A stretch of 64,000 nt of DNA from Muribaculaceae bacterium Isolate-037 (Harlan). Lineage in GTDB: Bacteria > Bacteroidota > Bacteroidia > Bacteroidales > Muribaculaceae. This document shows, piece by piece, positions 11,852-19,469 of the stretch. Position numbers and translations under genes: made by a program. The notes below the pieces were generated by a model. The model was not told the DNA's origin, searched no databases, and was given only the letters and a program-made list of their open reading frames with translations. The first letter of the stretch is position 1. Each line of letters opens with the position of its first letter. The stretch covers positions 62,001 through 126,000 of the forward strand of contig RIAZ01000003.1 of NCBI GenBank assembly GCA_003762615.1, in the 5' to 3' direction.

Positions 11852-11925
11852 TATCGCTTGTATCGGTTTGTATTGGTTTGTATCGGTACCGATACACCGA
11901 TACAAGCGAAACAAGCGAAACAAGC
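11852..11925. repeat. 9-10-base-period array (TATCGGTTTG type), copy A
   Basis: TATCGCTTG, TATCGGTTTG, TATTGGTTTG, TATCGG, then the reverse complement (CCGATACA, AAGCGAAAC). It sits directly beside MITE copy A, as at copies B and C. Confidence 0.75.
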
Positions 11926-11930
11926 AGGAG

Positions 11931-12114
11931 CTGACAGAATCGGGGAATGGGTATAGTCAGTTTCAAAATAACATATCCATAAGATTCCCCGGATTTAACT
12001 TTGCAGCATCAAACAGTGCGCTGCGCTTTGCGCAAGGTTACAAGTAATAGGTGACAGGAAACACGTTACAGACAGAAAGTCTTCATTCCCATAAAAAGGG
12101 ATGAAGAGACCCGT
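11931..12114. repeat. 184-base conserved block, copy A
   Basis: Runs from CTGACAGAATCGGGG to GAGACCCGT and is present again, same length and with only scattered differences, at 13566-13749. It contains a small G/C hairpin (GCGCTGCGCTTTGCGC). Both copies lie at the 3' end of a minus-strand gene. I see no ORF in it. Confidence 0.85.
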
Positions 12115-12141
12115 CGTATATAAAAGTAAACTTTTATATTT
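12115..12141 (-). terminator. Hairpin after the RhuM-like gene
   Basis: TATAAAAGT and ACTTTTATA form a nine-base stem with a two-base loop just after the 184-base block. The equivalent position in copy B has an unrelated stem, so the fold rather than the sequence is kept. Confidence 0.5.
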
Positions 12142-12220
12142 CAGCAATATCAGTCGCTATAACTCACTATTAAGCCACTCTGTTTCCGTTTCCGACGTGA
12201 TGGAGGAAATGAAAATAGAA

Positions 12221-13132
12221 TCAAAGATTATTGAGGATAATATCCGGTTTCATTTCCATTTTTGAAAAGGCAAAGAGCTTTCTGCCGAGGTCTTTGATTG
12301 AGGCTCCGATATGATACAGTTCATCGTCCACTATCAGGAAGCGGTCGTGAATATTTGCAGCGGTCTTCACATCAATCGCCGGATACTGCCGATTGTGACG
12401 CTCTATGTCTAATCGGAACTGTCTGGAAATACTGTGGGTATAAATCATGGCATTCACTCCATCCGTTCTCTTGTCAAGCAATATCAAGACGGATTCATCA
12501 ACATAGTTGTCAATCAGCACAAGCCGCTTTCGCGCTGATTTAACAAGACCGCTGGCAAATACATGGGCATCAAAAATCTGCCCGTTGAAGAATATGCCCT
12601 CTACGGGTGGGACAGATGTACGCACAAAGAAATCTACCTTATCTGAAAGTTGGTTAAGTCGCTTATCATATTCCATAAATCTATTATCCATTCGACTTCC
12701 CATATAAAAAAGCCGTTGGTTAACGCTATAACCACGTAACAAATATTCTTTCAGCACCTTGTTTGCCCATTGCCTGAACACCGTGGCATTTTTGCTATTG
12801 ACACGGTATCCAACAGAAAGAATGGCATCCAGATTATAAAACTTTGTCTTGTATGTTTTTCCATCTGACGCAGTATATTCCAAAATGGAATGAACTGAAT
12901 TTTCATCCAGCTCTCCACTCTCAAATATATTCTTCAAGTGTTTGGATATTGCAGGTTGCTTTACTCCAAACAAATCGGCAATCTGTTGTTGGGTCAACCA
13001 CACCGTTTCATTCTCCAATCTGACCTCCAGTTTCACTGTAGAATCGGGCTGATATATTATGATCTCATTGTCGGCATTTGAAACTTTATTTGGGACTGTT
13101 TCAAGAGCATTGGGCTTATAGTTCTCCTGCAT
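12221..13132 (-). CDS. RhuM-family protein (winged-helix-like N-terminus)
   Basis: About 303 residues. The core is the RhuM signature: TVWLTQQQIADLFGV (DNA-binding-like helix-turn-helix), AISKHLKNIFESGEL, FYNLDAILSVGYRVNS, ATVFRQWANKVLKEYL. The C-terminal half has a phospholipase-D-like segment, HDRFLIVDDELYHIGAS. RhuM proteins are common in mobile and pathogenicity islands; their role is unknown. An upstream ATG at 13183 would add 17 residues, but a promoter-like TAACTTTG lies at 13159-13166 inside that stretch, so I take the ATG at 13132. The gene sits between two repeat modules, which points to acquisition. Confidence 0.82.
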   Translation of the reverse strand: MQENYKPNALETVPNKVSNADNEIIIYQPDSTVKLEVRLENETVWLTQQQIADLFGVKQPAISKHLKNIFESGELDENSVHSILEYTASDGKTYKTKFYNLDAILSVGYRVNSKNATVFRQWANKVLKEYLLRGYSVNQRLFYMGSRMDNRFMEYDKRLNQLSDKVDFFVRTSVPPVEGIFFNGQIFDAHVFASGLVKSARKRLVLIDNYVDESVLILLDKRTDGVNAMIYTHSISRQFRLDIERHNRQYPAIDVKTAANIHDRFLIVDDELYHIGASIKDLGRKLFAFSKMEMKPDIILNNL

Positions 13133-13158
13133 TACTATATTGCTTGGTTTAGATAATG

Positions 13159-13166
13159 CAAAGTTA
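13159..13166 (-). promoter_or_regulatory. Possible -7 element of the RhuM-like gene
   Basis: TAACTTTG on the minus strand matches TAnnTTTG. No well-spaced -33 TTTG is visible, so it is weak evidence. Confidence 0.35.
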
Positions 13167-13183
13167 GCTAAAATATCCGACAA

Positions 13184-13366
13184 TTCAGTTATTTACGCTG
13201 ATTTATCGGATATTATACTCGCCATGATACCTCTCTTAATTCTTTAGACCCTACCTTTCAAAAATGGACATATCCAATTAGAGGTTCCCTACGCACCATA
13301 CACCCGGCATCATCGTCCGGGATAGACCCTGAATTTTCAAGTCATTAGGCTTATTTTTTTGAATTC
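13184..13366. other. Gene-free spacer in the accessory region
   Basis: I see no ORF of note, no clear hairpin and no repeat in this stretch between the RhuM-like gene and MITE copy B. Confidence 0.5.
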
Positions 13367-13476
13367 CACGAAGAAATAAAAGAATCAAAAGAAATTTATT
13401 AATTGAAGTTGTCTAAACTTCATTTTTAGATATCTAAAACAAAAATAATTTCTTTCATTTCCTTTTTTTCTTAGTG
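13367..13476. repeat. MITE-like palindromic element, copy B
   Basis: Almost the same sequence as copy A, but the left end has decayed (CACGAAG in place of CACTAAG). The right end TTAGTG is intact. Confidence 0.8.
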
Positions 13477-13485
13477 AGATATTCC

Positions 13486-13552
13486 GTTTCGGTTTGTATC
13501 GGTTTGTATCGGTGTATCAGTACCGATACAAGCGATACAAACCGATACAAGT
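13486..13552. repeat. 10-base-period array (TATCGGTTTG type), copy B
   Basis: TTTCGGTTTG, TATCGGTTTG, TATCGGTG, then ACCGATACAAGCGATACAAA as the reverse complement. Same place relative to the MITE and the 184-base block as in copy A. Confidence 0.75.
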
Positions 13553-13565
13553 GAATCAGTAGGAC

Positions 13566-13749
13566 CTGACAGAATCGGGGTATGGGTATAGTCAGTTTCA
13601 AAATAACATATCCATAAGATTCCCTGGACTTAACTTTGCAGCATCAAACAGTGCACTGCGCTTCGCGCAAGGTTACAAGTAATAGGTGACAGGTAACACG
13701 TTACAGGCAGAAAGTCTTCATTCCCATAAGAAGGGATGAAGAGACCCGT
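13566..13749. repeat. 184-base conserved block, copy B
   Basis: Second copy of the block at 11931-12114, equal length, with few substitutions (for example GTGCACTGCGCTTCGCGC for GTGCGCTGCGCTTTGCGC). Confidence 0.85.
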
Positions 13750-13778
13750 AGGATATAAGACTTCATCTTATATCCTAC
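13750..13778 (-). terminator. Hairpin after the truncated AAA-ATPase
   Basis: AGGATATAAGA pairs with TCTTATATCCT around a short loop, directly after the 184-base block and ten bases from the ATPase stop. Confidence 0.5.
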
Positions 13779-13788
13779 TTGTTATATT

Positions 13789-14931
13789 CTACTTGCTGAC
13801 TTTCCAATCAGAAATCAACATCAGGAAACCCTCCTCTACTTCCTTGTTGGGGATGCCTAATGTGTATAGGCTGTCTGACGGATTGTATGATTTGATTGTA
13901 AGATAACCAGTCTGGTAGAGTAATGCTATGGGACGAGGATTGTCAAGGTCGAGTCCTTTCAATGCCTCTATGCTGCAACATGGGTGCAACAATGATTCCA
14001 AATCTACGTTAAAACGGGTCAGTTGCTCTTTCAAAATGGTCGGTTGTCCGGATTCAATCCAGTAATTTCCATATTGCTCAGAATCTATCACGTTTAATAA
14101 GGAATAAGGATTGTATATATCCTTCCCCTTGTTGGCGAAACGATAGCCGTCATAACGATGCTTCAATTCATTGCACGCCTTTTCAAAAGATTGTCCGTTG
14201 GCTTCCGCCAAGTTCTTGATTCCGGGAGTGAACACGTCTAACAATTCCTCTCCGGAGATTCCACAAATATCGCTGAATCTGTTGTCGAATGATATATCTT
14301 TGATATTGTTGAGACCGGAAAATACGCTCAGTTTTCCAAACCGACTGACACCGGTGATAAAAACCAGTTCAATGAAATCTGCACAACTTTTAAAGTTGGC
14401 ATAGAATGCTGCAAGGTCTGACCGGAATCGCTCAAATCCATCCTTATCCGAGAGATGTCCTACCAACGGTTTGTCATATTCATCCACCAATATCACTACA
14501 CGTTTACCGGTAGTATTATACGCTGAGTGTATTACATTTGTAAATCTGCTGGCAATGCTTCCGGCAATACGCTTAACTCCATATTTCTCCTCCCATCGTT
14601 CAAGGTGATTTTCCAACAATATACTCAATGATTCCGGGGAATCATAGTTGACAACATTTAGGTCAATGTATAAAACCGGATACGGTTCCCATTCCCAATC
14701 AATAGAATCGATATATAGACCTTCAAAAAGATGCCGTTTACCTTCATAGAAGCACTTCAGAGTTGACAGAAAGAGACTTTTACCGAATCTACGTGGGCGA
14801 GCAAGGAAGTAATATTGGCTACCCTCCAATATCTCCTCAATGAAACGGGTTTTGTCAACATAGACGTAACCCTTATCACGAAGCACCTCAAAAGATTGCT
14901 GTCCTATCGGGTATTTCTCTCTTCTTGTCAT
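13789..14931 (-). pseudogene. AAA-ATPase-like protein, nuclease domain lost
   Basis: 380 residues of the AAA-ATPase-like/PD-(D/E)XK family common in Bacteroidetes. Visible: YVDKTRFIEEIL, the P-loop-like ARPRRFGKSLFLS, the Walker-B-like VVILVDEYDKPLV, the sensor-like FITGVSRFGKLSVFSGLNN and HRYDGYRFA. Known relatives run to about 510-530 residues and end in a PD-(D/E)XK nuclease domain; this one stops after NKEVEEGFLMLISDWKVSK, about where the nuclease part should start, and the repeat module begins ten bases later. I infer loss of the 3' part when the module arrived or recombined. The ATPase half may still be made. Confidence 0.75.
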
Positions 14932-14983
14932 ATCATATTCATTTAGGGAATTTTTATCACATATTCATGTTAAGTAATCTTCC

Positions 14984-15066
14984 ACAAAGATAATTAATTC
15001 TACTGAATTATCTGCAATGAATACGTGAGTTTCAATTTTTCACCACATAGAAGTGCCCAATACCTC
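14984..15066. repeat. 83-base perfect direct repeat, copy 1
   Basis: Identical base for base to 15427-15509. On the minus strand it carries TATCTTTG (14985-14992), a TAnnTTTG match, with TTG about 22 bases upstream, so it probably holds the promoter of the truncated ATPase. Confidence 0.9.
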
Positions 15067-15129
15067 TCTATCTCTAACCACACCCTTGAATCGCCTGAAT
15101 CCAACAGAACCGGAGGATAATAATATCTT

Positions 15130-15279
15130 CTATAGTGAATCCGTTAGCAAGAATCTCCGGAGGGATATATGCGTGATGCCCTCATAGTCTTTGGGAGTGG
15201 ATATGGGATCCATGGAAACCACATACTTGGGATAATTGTCTTGTATCTTCACCAAGTTCCCAAATTCTCGTTCAATATA
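15130..15279 (-). pseudogene. Remnant of a DUF4143-type ATPase C-terminus
   Basis: A 50-codon minus-strand frame contains KIQDNYPKYVVSMDP and DYEGITHISLRRFLLTDSL then a stop. The pattern of NYPKYV-SMD followed by YEGI-H ending the chain is typical of the C-terminus of AAA_14/DUF4143 ATPases. Nothing of the ATPase domain is left upstream; instead there is a short direct repeat (15285-15350, TTATTAATCATACCAAATAA twice) and the second 83-base repeat. This is decayed DNA. Confidence 0.6.
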
Positions 15280-15426
15280 AGAATTTTTATTAATCATACC
15301 AAATAAAATCGCTTCGCAACATAATTTTATTAATCATACCAAATAAAATCCGCTTCCTCAAGTTCTTATTCCATGTCGGGTTTTCAATTCGCGTAGGTGC
15401 CTTCAATCTTATCACAGACTTATGTT

Positions 15427-15509
15427 ACAAAGATAATTAATTCTACTGAATTATCTGCAATGAATACGTGAGTTTCAATTTTTCACCACATAGAAGTGCC
15501 CAATACCTC
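15427..15509. repeat. 83-base perfect direct repeat, copy 2
   Basis: Same as 14984-15066. On the minus strand it precedes the DUF4143-type remnant, so both ATPase genes once had the same upstream region. Confidence 0.9.
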
Positions 15510-15541
15510 CCTCACCCACACTTGAATCACACATGATATTT

Positions 15542-15635
15542 GCACTAAGAAATAAAAGAATCAAAAGAAATTTATTAATTTTCAAATATTTAAAACAAAA
15601 AAAATAATTTCTTTCATTTCTTTTTTTTCTTAGTG
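15542..15635. repeat. MITE-like palindromic element, copy C
   Basis: Shares with copy A the preceding CACATGATATTT, both termini (GCACTAAGAAA ... TTTCTTAGTG) and the arms, but lacks about 18 central bases. Confidence 0.8.
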
Positions 15636-15642
15636 AGATCTT

Positions 15643-15732
15643 CCGTTTCGCTTGTTTCGCTGTTTCGCTTGTATCGGTTTGTTTCGCTTGTATCGGGGTG
15701 AAACAAGCGATACAGACCGATACAAACGATAC
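15643..15732. repeat. 9-10-base-period array, copy C
   Basis: TTTCGCTTG and TATCGGTTTG units then the reverse complement (GAAACAAGCGATACA). Lies between MITE copy C and the terminator of the GH43 operon. Confidence 0.75.
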
Positions 15733-15742
15733 GTATTTACAG

Positions 15743-15780
15743 AAAGCCGGCTCATCTTTTCTGATAGATGAACCGGCTTT
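15743..15780 (-). terminator. Terminator of the xylan-type PUL
   Basis: AAAGCCGGCTCATC and GATGAACCGGCTTT form a long stem with a ten-base loop, 57 bases after the GH43 stop on the minus strand. Confidence 0.65.
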
Positions 15781-15836
15781 TCAGGGTAAGGCTACCTTTT
15801 CTGGGGTGTGCCTTATTATGAGGGTGTAGGGAGGGG

Positions 15837-16874
15837 TTACTTGCCGGAGGTCTGGCGAACGGGTAGCATCAGTCCGTCGGCGTCGTAGCGAAGGGTGTCG
15901 ACGCATACCGAACGACGTCCGATTGCTCCTTTGTGTCCGTCTATCTCCTGCGACGCGTTATGGTAGAAGAGATACCATTCTCCGTTAAACTCTATGATTC
16001 CCGGATGAATCGTGAAACTGTTTTCTGCCGGTCCGGTCAATTCTCCACGAGGTGTCCACGGACCTTTCATAGAGGGTGCGGTAGCGTAGGATATTGTCTC
16101 CTGTCCTTTTCCAATGGAGGCATACGTCAGATAGTAGATGTCGCCTTTCTTATGAAGCCAAGGTCCCTCCACATAACGGGGAAGGTCGATCACCTCTATC
16201 TCCCCGTCTATCTCTGTCATGTTGGGTTTGAGTTTTGCAAGGAAACATGTGCCGTTGCCCCAGCAGAGCCATGCGTCGTCGCCGTCAATCAGCACTGTCG
16301 GGTCAATGTCGTTCCACCATCCACGTGCACCATTGTCTGTCATATCGTCGCTTACAAGAGGCTTACCAATCGCATCCTTAAACGGACCTGTGGGGGAATC
16401 ACTGACTGCCACACCGACACATTTGCCTACATACGGCTCACCACCCTGTGCTGTGGTGTAGTAGTAAAACTTGCCATCCTTCTCAACCACCTGTGAAGCC
16501 CAAGCCTCACCTACAGCCCATTTGAAGTCGGTAGGTTTCAACACACTGCCGTGGTCTGTCCATGTCTTCATATCATCGGTGGAATAGCATAGCCACTCCG
16601 TGATATTAAACTCCTTGCCACCGGAAGCCGTGTCCTGACCCTCATAATACTCGTCATGCCCTACATAGAGATACAAACGACCATCATGCACCATCGGGGC
16701 AGGGTCTGCCGTAAATTTATCACGAACCAGAGGATTACCGGCAAATACAAATGTCTTTACCGAATCCGTAGTCTCCTCCACCTGTTGTTCCTTCTGAGAG
16801 CCTTTACCTCCGCATGCAGCCGACGAAATCATCAGCAATATCGAGAACGCTCCCAACACTTTATAATGTTTCAT
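15837..16874 (-). CDS. GH43 lipoprotein (xylosidase/arabinofuranosidase type)
   Basis: 345 residues, lipobox SSAAC with Cys21, then one five-bladed GH43 propeller. The family's three acids are visible: base Asp57 in TADPAP, pKa modulator Asp191 in NDIDPTV, and acid Glu236 in RYVEGPW. GH43 members remove xylose or arabinose from xylan or arabinan; the exact substrate cannot be read from sequence. Last gene of the operon, 28 bases after the GH43-GH8 gene and followed by a hairpin. Confidence 0.9.
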   Translation of the reverse strand: MKHYKVLGAFSILLMISSAACGGKGSQKEQQVEETTDSVKTFVFAGNPLVRDKFTADPAPMVHDGRLYLYVGHDEYYEGQDTASGGKEFNITEWLCYSTDDMKTWTDHGSVLKPTDFKWAVGEAWASQVVEKDGKFYYYTTAQGGEPYVGKCVGVAVSDSPTGPFKDAIGKPLVSDDMTDNGARGWWNDIDPTVLIDGDDAWLCWGNGTCFLAKLKPNMTEIDGEIEVIDLPRYVEGPWLHKKGDIYYLTYASIGKGQETISYATAPSMKGPWTPRGELTGPAENSFTIHPGIIEFNGEWYLFYHNASQEIDGHKGAIGRRSVCVDTLRYDADGLMLPVRQTSGK

Positions 16875-16902
16875 ATATTAATATAATTTAGTTAGATCTG
16901 TG

Positions 16903-19443
16903 TCATTTATTTGATTCCGGGAAAATAATCCTGTAATTACCGCTCAGGTGCATAAATGAGAAAAGGCGCAGCAAACCATCATAGTATGCATCGAAATAAC
17001 CGTCGTCATACGGCTCATGGCGTGCATTCCACAATTTCTGAGCAAACTCATAACCTTTCATGTCGGTCGATACCAGAGAGGCTGCGGCAGCTGTCGACAC
17101 AAGTCCGAGCGAATGACGCAACTTCTTATACTCCCCTGCTCCGAGAATCTCCTTCACGTCTGTGCCATCCACGTTATATTGGTCGACATACTCATCTATC
17201 CCTTTGGAGTAAAGGAAATCATGCAACCGCTCCACATATCCGCGTTGCCAGTCGCGGTCGGCACATGACCATGAATAATCCAACGCCACATTCATCGGCA
17301 CACGCCATGAGTCAAACCGGAAAGCATCCCCTATCGGCATATTCCTTCCCAACAGAGAGCCGTCGTAATTGCTGTAGTCGGGGGTAAGACCCGTAGAGGG
17401 ATGCGTGCAGTCATGAAGATACCGGCGACTCTTATCTGCACATTCCTTCCAGAACTTTGACCGTCCGTCGCCAAGCCATTCCGCCCACACCTCATAGAAT
17501 GCCGGGACGTGGTAGGAGGGATCGGTGAACCTACCTCCCCAACGGTCAGGTGTAAACGTTATCAACTTGTGCTCAAGATTAATCAACGGCACGGCATTAT
17601 CCTTACCAGCCTTCAGCATTGAATTATCCACTATATCGCGTGCGGCAGCAAGATAGTCAATCCCGGTGTCATTACCCCATCGGTTTGAGGCAAACACCAA
17701 TGCCGTCACGAAATAAAGTTCGCCGTCTGAGGCAGAACCATGGGCATTACGTGTGCCGTCGGGTTTACAGCTCCATGCAAAATACCCCTTGTTGTCGCCA
17801 TCATCATGACGCATGTAGCGACGCGTCCATCTCCACAGACGGTCGAATATATCCTTCCGGTCGAGCTGAACAGCCGCCATCATGCCGTAAGACATACCTT
17901 CGGTGCGCACATCCTTATTCTTCAGGTCGCTGACATAGCCCATGCTGTCGCCTACCTCAAAATATATTCGGTTCTTGCCAAAGAATAGCTCATTGAAAAT
18001 ATCGTCAAGACGTCTATCTATCTCCTTAGGGTCATAACCCATCTCGGCAAACAGATTACGATATGCCCCGGTTTGAAATGCACCCTCCGTCAACGGCATT
18101 GCATCGAAACCTATCCAATCCACCTCAACGTCATTTCCATCGGCGAGCTCCACGTATAGATCGTGGATTCCACCAGAAGGGGCACCGTTGACCGACTCAG
18201 AAATCTCCATCCAACCGCCACCCGCCGGCACCTTGATATCGCCGATAACGTTTTCGGTGGAAAGACCGTCAGCCAATATCCTGAGCACTCCCCCTTTAGC
18301 CGAGCGCACATTCGCCATGACACGTTGGGCAGGACGCTCACCGAAATCAACTGAATTATATCTCACCCATGAGCCTTTTTTTCCGATCCTTACCTTCCAT
18401 CCGTCGAAAGGATTACTCTTGTCAAGGAAATCAACCGACACGCCTTTCTTCGACACGTCGGAATAACGGTCTACCTGAATCCTGCTGCGGGCATCGCTCA
18501 CGCCAACTCCACGCAGTGTAGGCGTCACCTTGCGTATCGTGCCGTCTGGATTGAAACTGAGAGTGTCAATACGTGTTGAGCGGCGCTTATCGAAGTCAGG
18601 GGAATAATCATTGTGATGATAGAAGAGATACCATTCTCCATCATACTCCACTATGGAGTGATGATTAGTCCAGCAGCCGGAAGGGGATTCATCCATGATT
18701 ATACCCTTGAACTCAAACGGACCGAGGGGTGAATCGCTCATAGCGTAGGCAAGAGTCTCCGTCTTCTTTCTCACCCAAGGGAAAGTGAAGTAATATTTCC
18801 CCTCACGCTTGAATACGAATGGTCCCTCCTTGAATCCTTCTGGCAAGCCCTCTATCATGACGGGCTCGGAAGAGAGCTGCATCATATTGTCGGCAAGCTG
18901 AGCCCCCTTCATCCCCATTCCCGACCAATATATATAGCTTTTACCATCATCATCAACAAGCACACAGGGATCAATGCCCATTATCCCCTCTATCGGACGG
19001 GGCATCGCCATGAAGGGACCCTCCGGCTTATCACCGACAGCCACACCGACTTTGAATCCCCTCTCCTCACCGGCAGGAGCCGCCGGGAAATAGAAATAGT
19101 AACGACCGTCTTTCTCAACACAGTCAGGTGCCCACATGGCATACGAATCCGGCTTGATCCAAGGCACACGGTTTTGTGACACTATTACCCCATGGTCAGT
19201 CCAATCCGTCAGGTTATCAGAGGAGAACACGTGATAATCCTCCATGCAGAACCATTCCTTCAGCTCATCTATCGGACTCTCTATGTCGTGCGACGGATAC
19301 AGGTACATCCTCCCGTTAAACACGCGTGCGGTAGGGTCGGCAGTGAACTGCCCCTTTATAATCGGGTTCTGTCCAACTGCCGTACCCATCGACACAACAA
19401 CCATAAAAACCGAGGATAATATCCTCTTAAACAATCCTTTCAT
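16903..19443 (-). CDS. GH43-CBM6-GH8 fusion, secreted xylan-degrading enzyme
   Basis: 846 residues: signal peptide (about 1-24), GH43 propeller (about 28-310; Asp36 in TADPTA, Asp158 in GIDPCV, Glu206 in KEGPFV), a CBM6-like beta-sandwich (about 318-448, ending VDWIGFD), and a GH8 domain (about 455-846). The GH8 part has VRTEGMSYGMM with the likely general acid Glu515 and GSASDGE around 570-574, closest in motif to reducing-end xylose-releasing exo-oligoxylanases. The chain could trim xylo-oligosaccharides from both ends: GH43 on side chains or the non-reducing end and GH8 on the reducing end (inference). It lacks a lipobox, so it is probably periplasmic. The start follows the previous gene by 26 bases. 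Confidence 0.9.
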   Translation of the reverse strand: MKGLFKRILSSVFMVVVSMGTAVGQNPIIKGQFTADPTARVFNGRMYLYPSHDIESPIDELKEWFCMEDYHVFSSDNLTDWTDHGVIVSQNRVPWIKPDSYAMWAPDCVEKDGRYYFYFPAAPAGEERGFKVGVAVGDKPEGPFMAMPRPIEGIMGIDPCVLVDDDGKSYIYWSGMGMKGAQLADNMMQLSSEPVMIEGLPEGFKEGPFVFKREGKYYFTFPWVRKKTETLAYAMSDSPLGPFEFKGIIMDESPSGCWTNHHSIVEYDGEWYLFYHHNDYSPDFDKRRSTRIDTLSFNPDGTIRKVTPTLRGVGVSDARSRIQVDRYSDVSKKGVSVDFLDKSNPFDGWKVRIGKKGSWVRYNSVDFGERPAQRVMANVRSAKGGVLRILADGLSTENVIGDIKVPAGGGWMEISESVNGAPSGGIHDLYVELADGNDVEVDWIGFDAMPLTEGAFQTGAYRNLFAEMGYDPKEIDRRLDDIFNELFFGKNRIYFEVGDSMGYVSDLKNKDVRTEGMSYGMMAAVQLDRKDIFDRLWRWTRRYMRHDDGDNKGYFAWSCKPDGTRNAHGSASDGELYFVTALVFASNRWGNDTGIDYLAAARDIVDNSMLKAGKDNAVPLINLEHKLITFTPDRWGGRFTDPSYHVPAFYEVWAEWLGDGRSKFWKECADKSRRYLHDCTHPSTGLTPDYSNYDGSLLGRNMPIGDAFRFDSWRVPMNVALDYSWSCADRDWQRGYVERLHDFLYSKGIDEYVDQYNVDGTDVKEILGAGEYKKLRHSLGLVSTAAAASLVSTDMKGYEFAQKLWNARHEPYDDGYFDAYYDGLLRLFSFMHLSGNYRIIFPESNK

Positions 19444-19469
19444 TATTTGATTTCAGGTTAGAGTATTTC

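Noticed and set aside
11433-15732. CRISPR array
   Set aside because: Units are 9-10 bases without unique spacers, partly inverted, and no cas genes are present.
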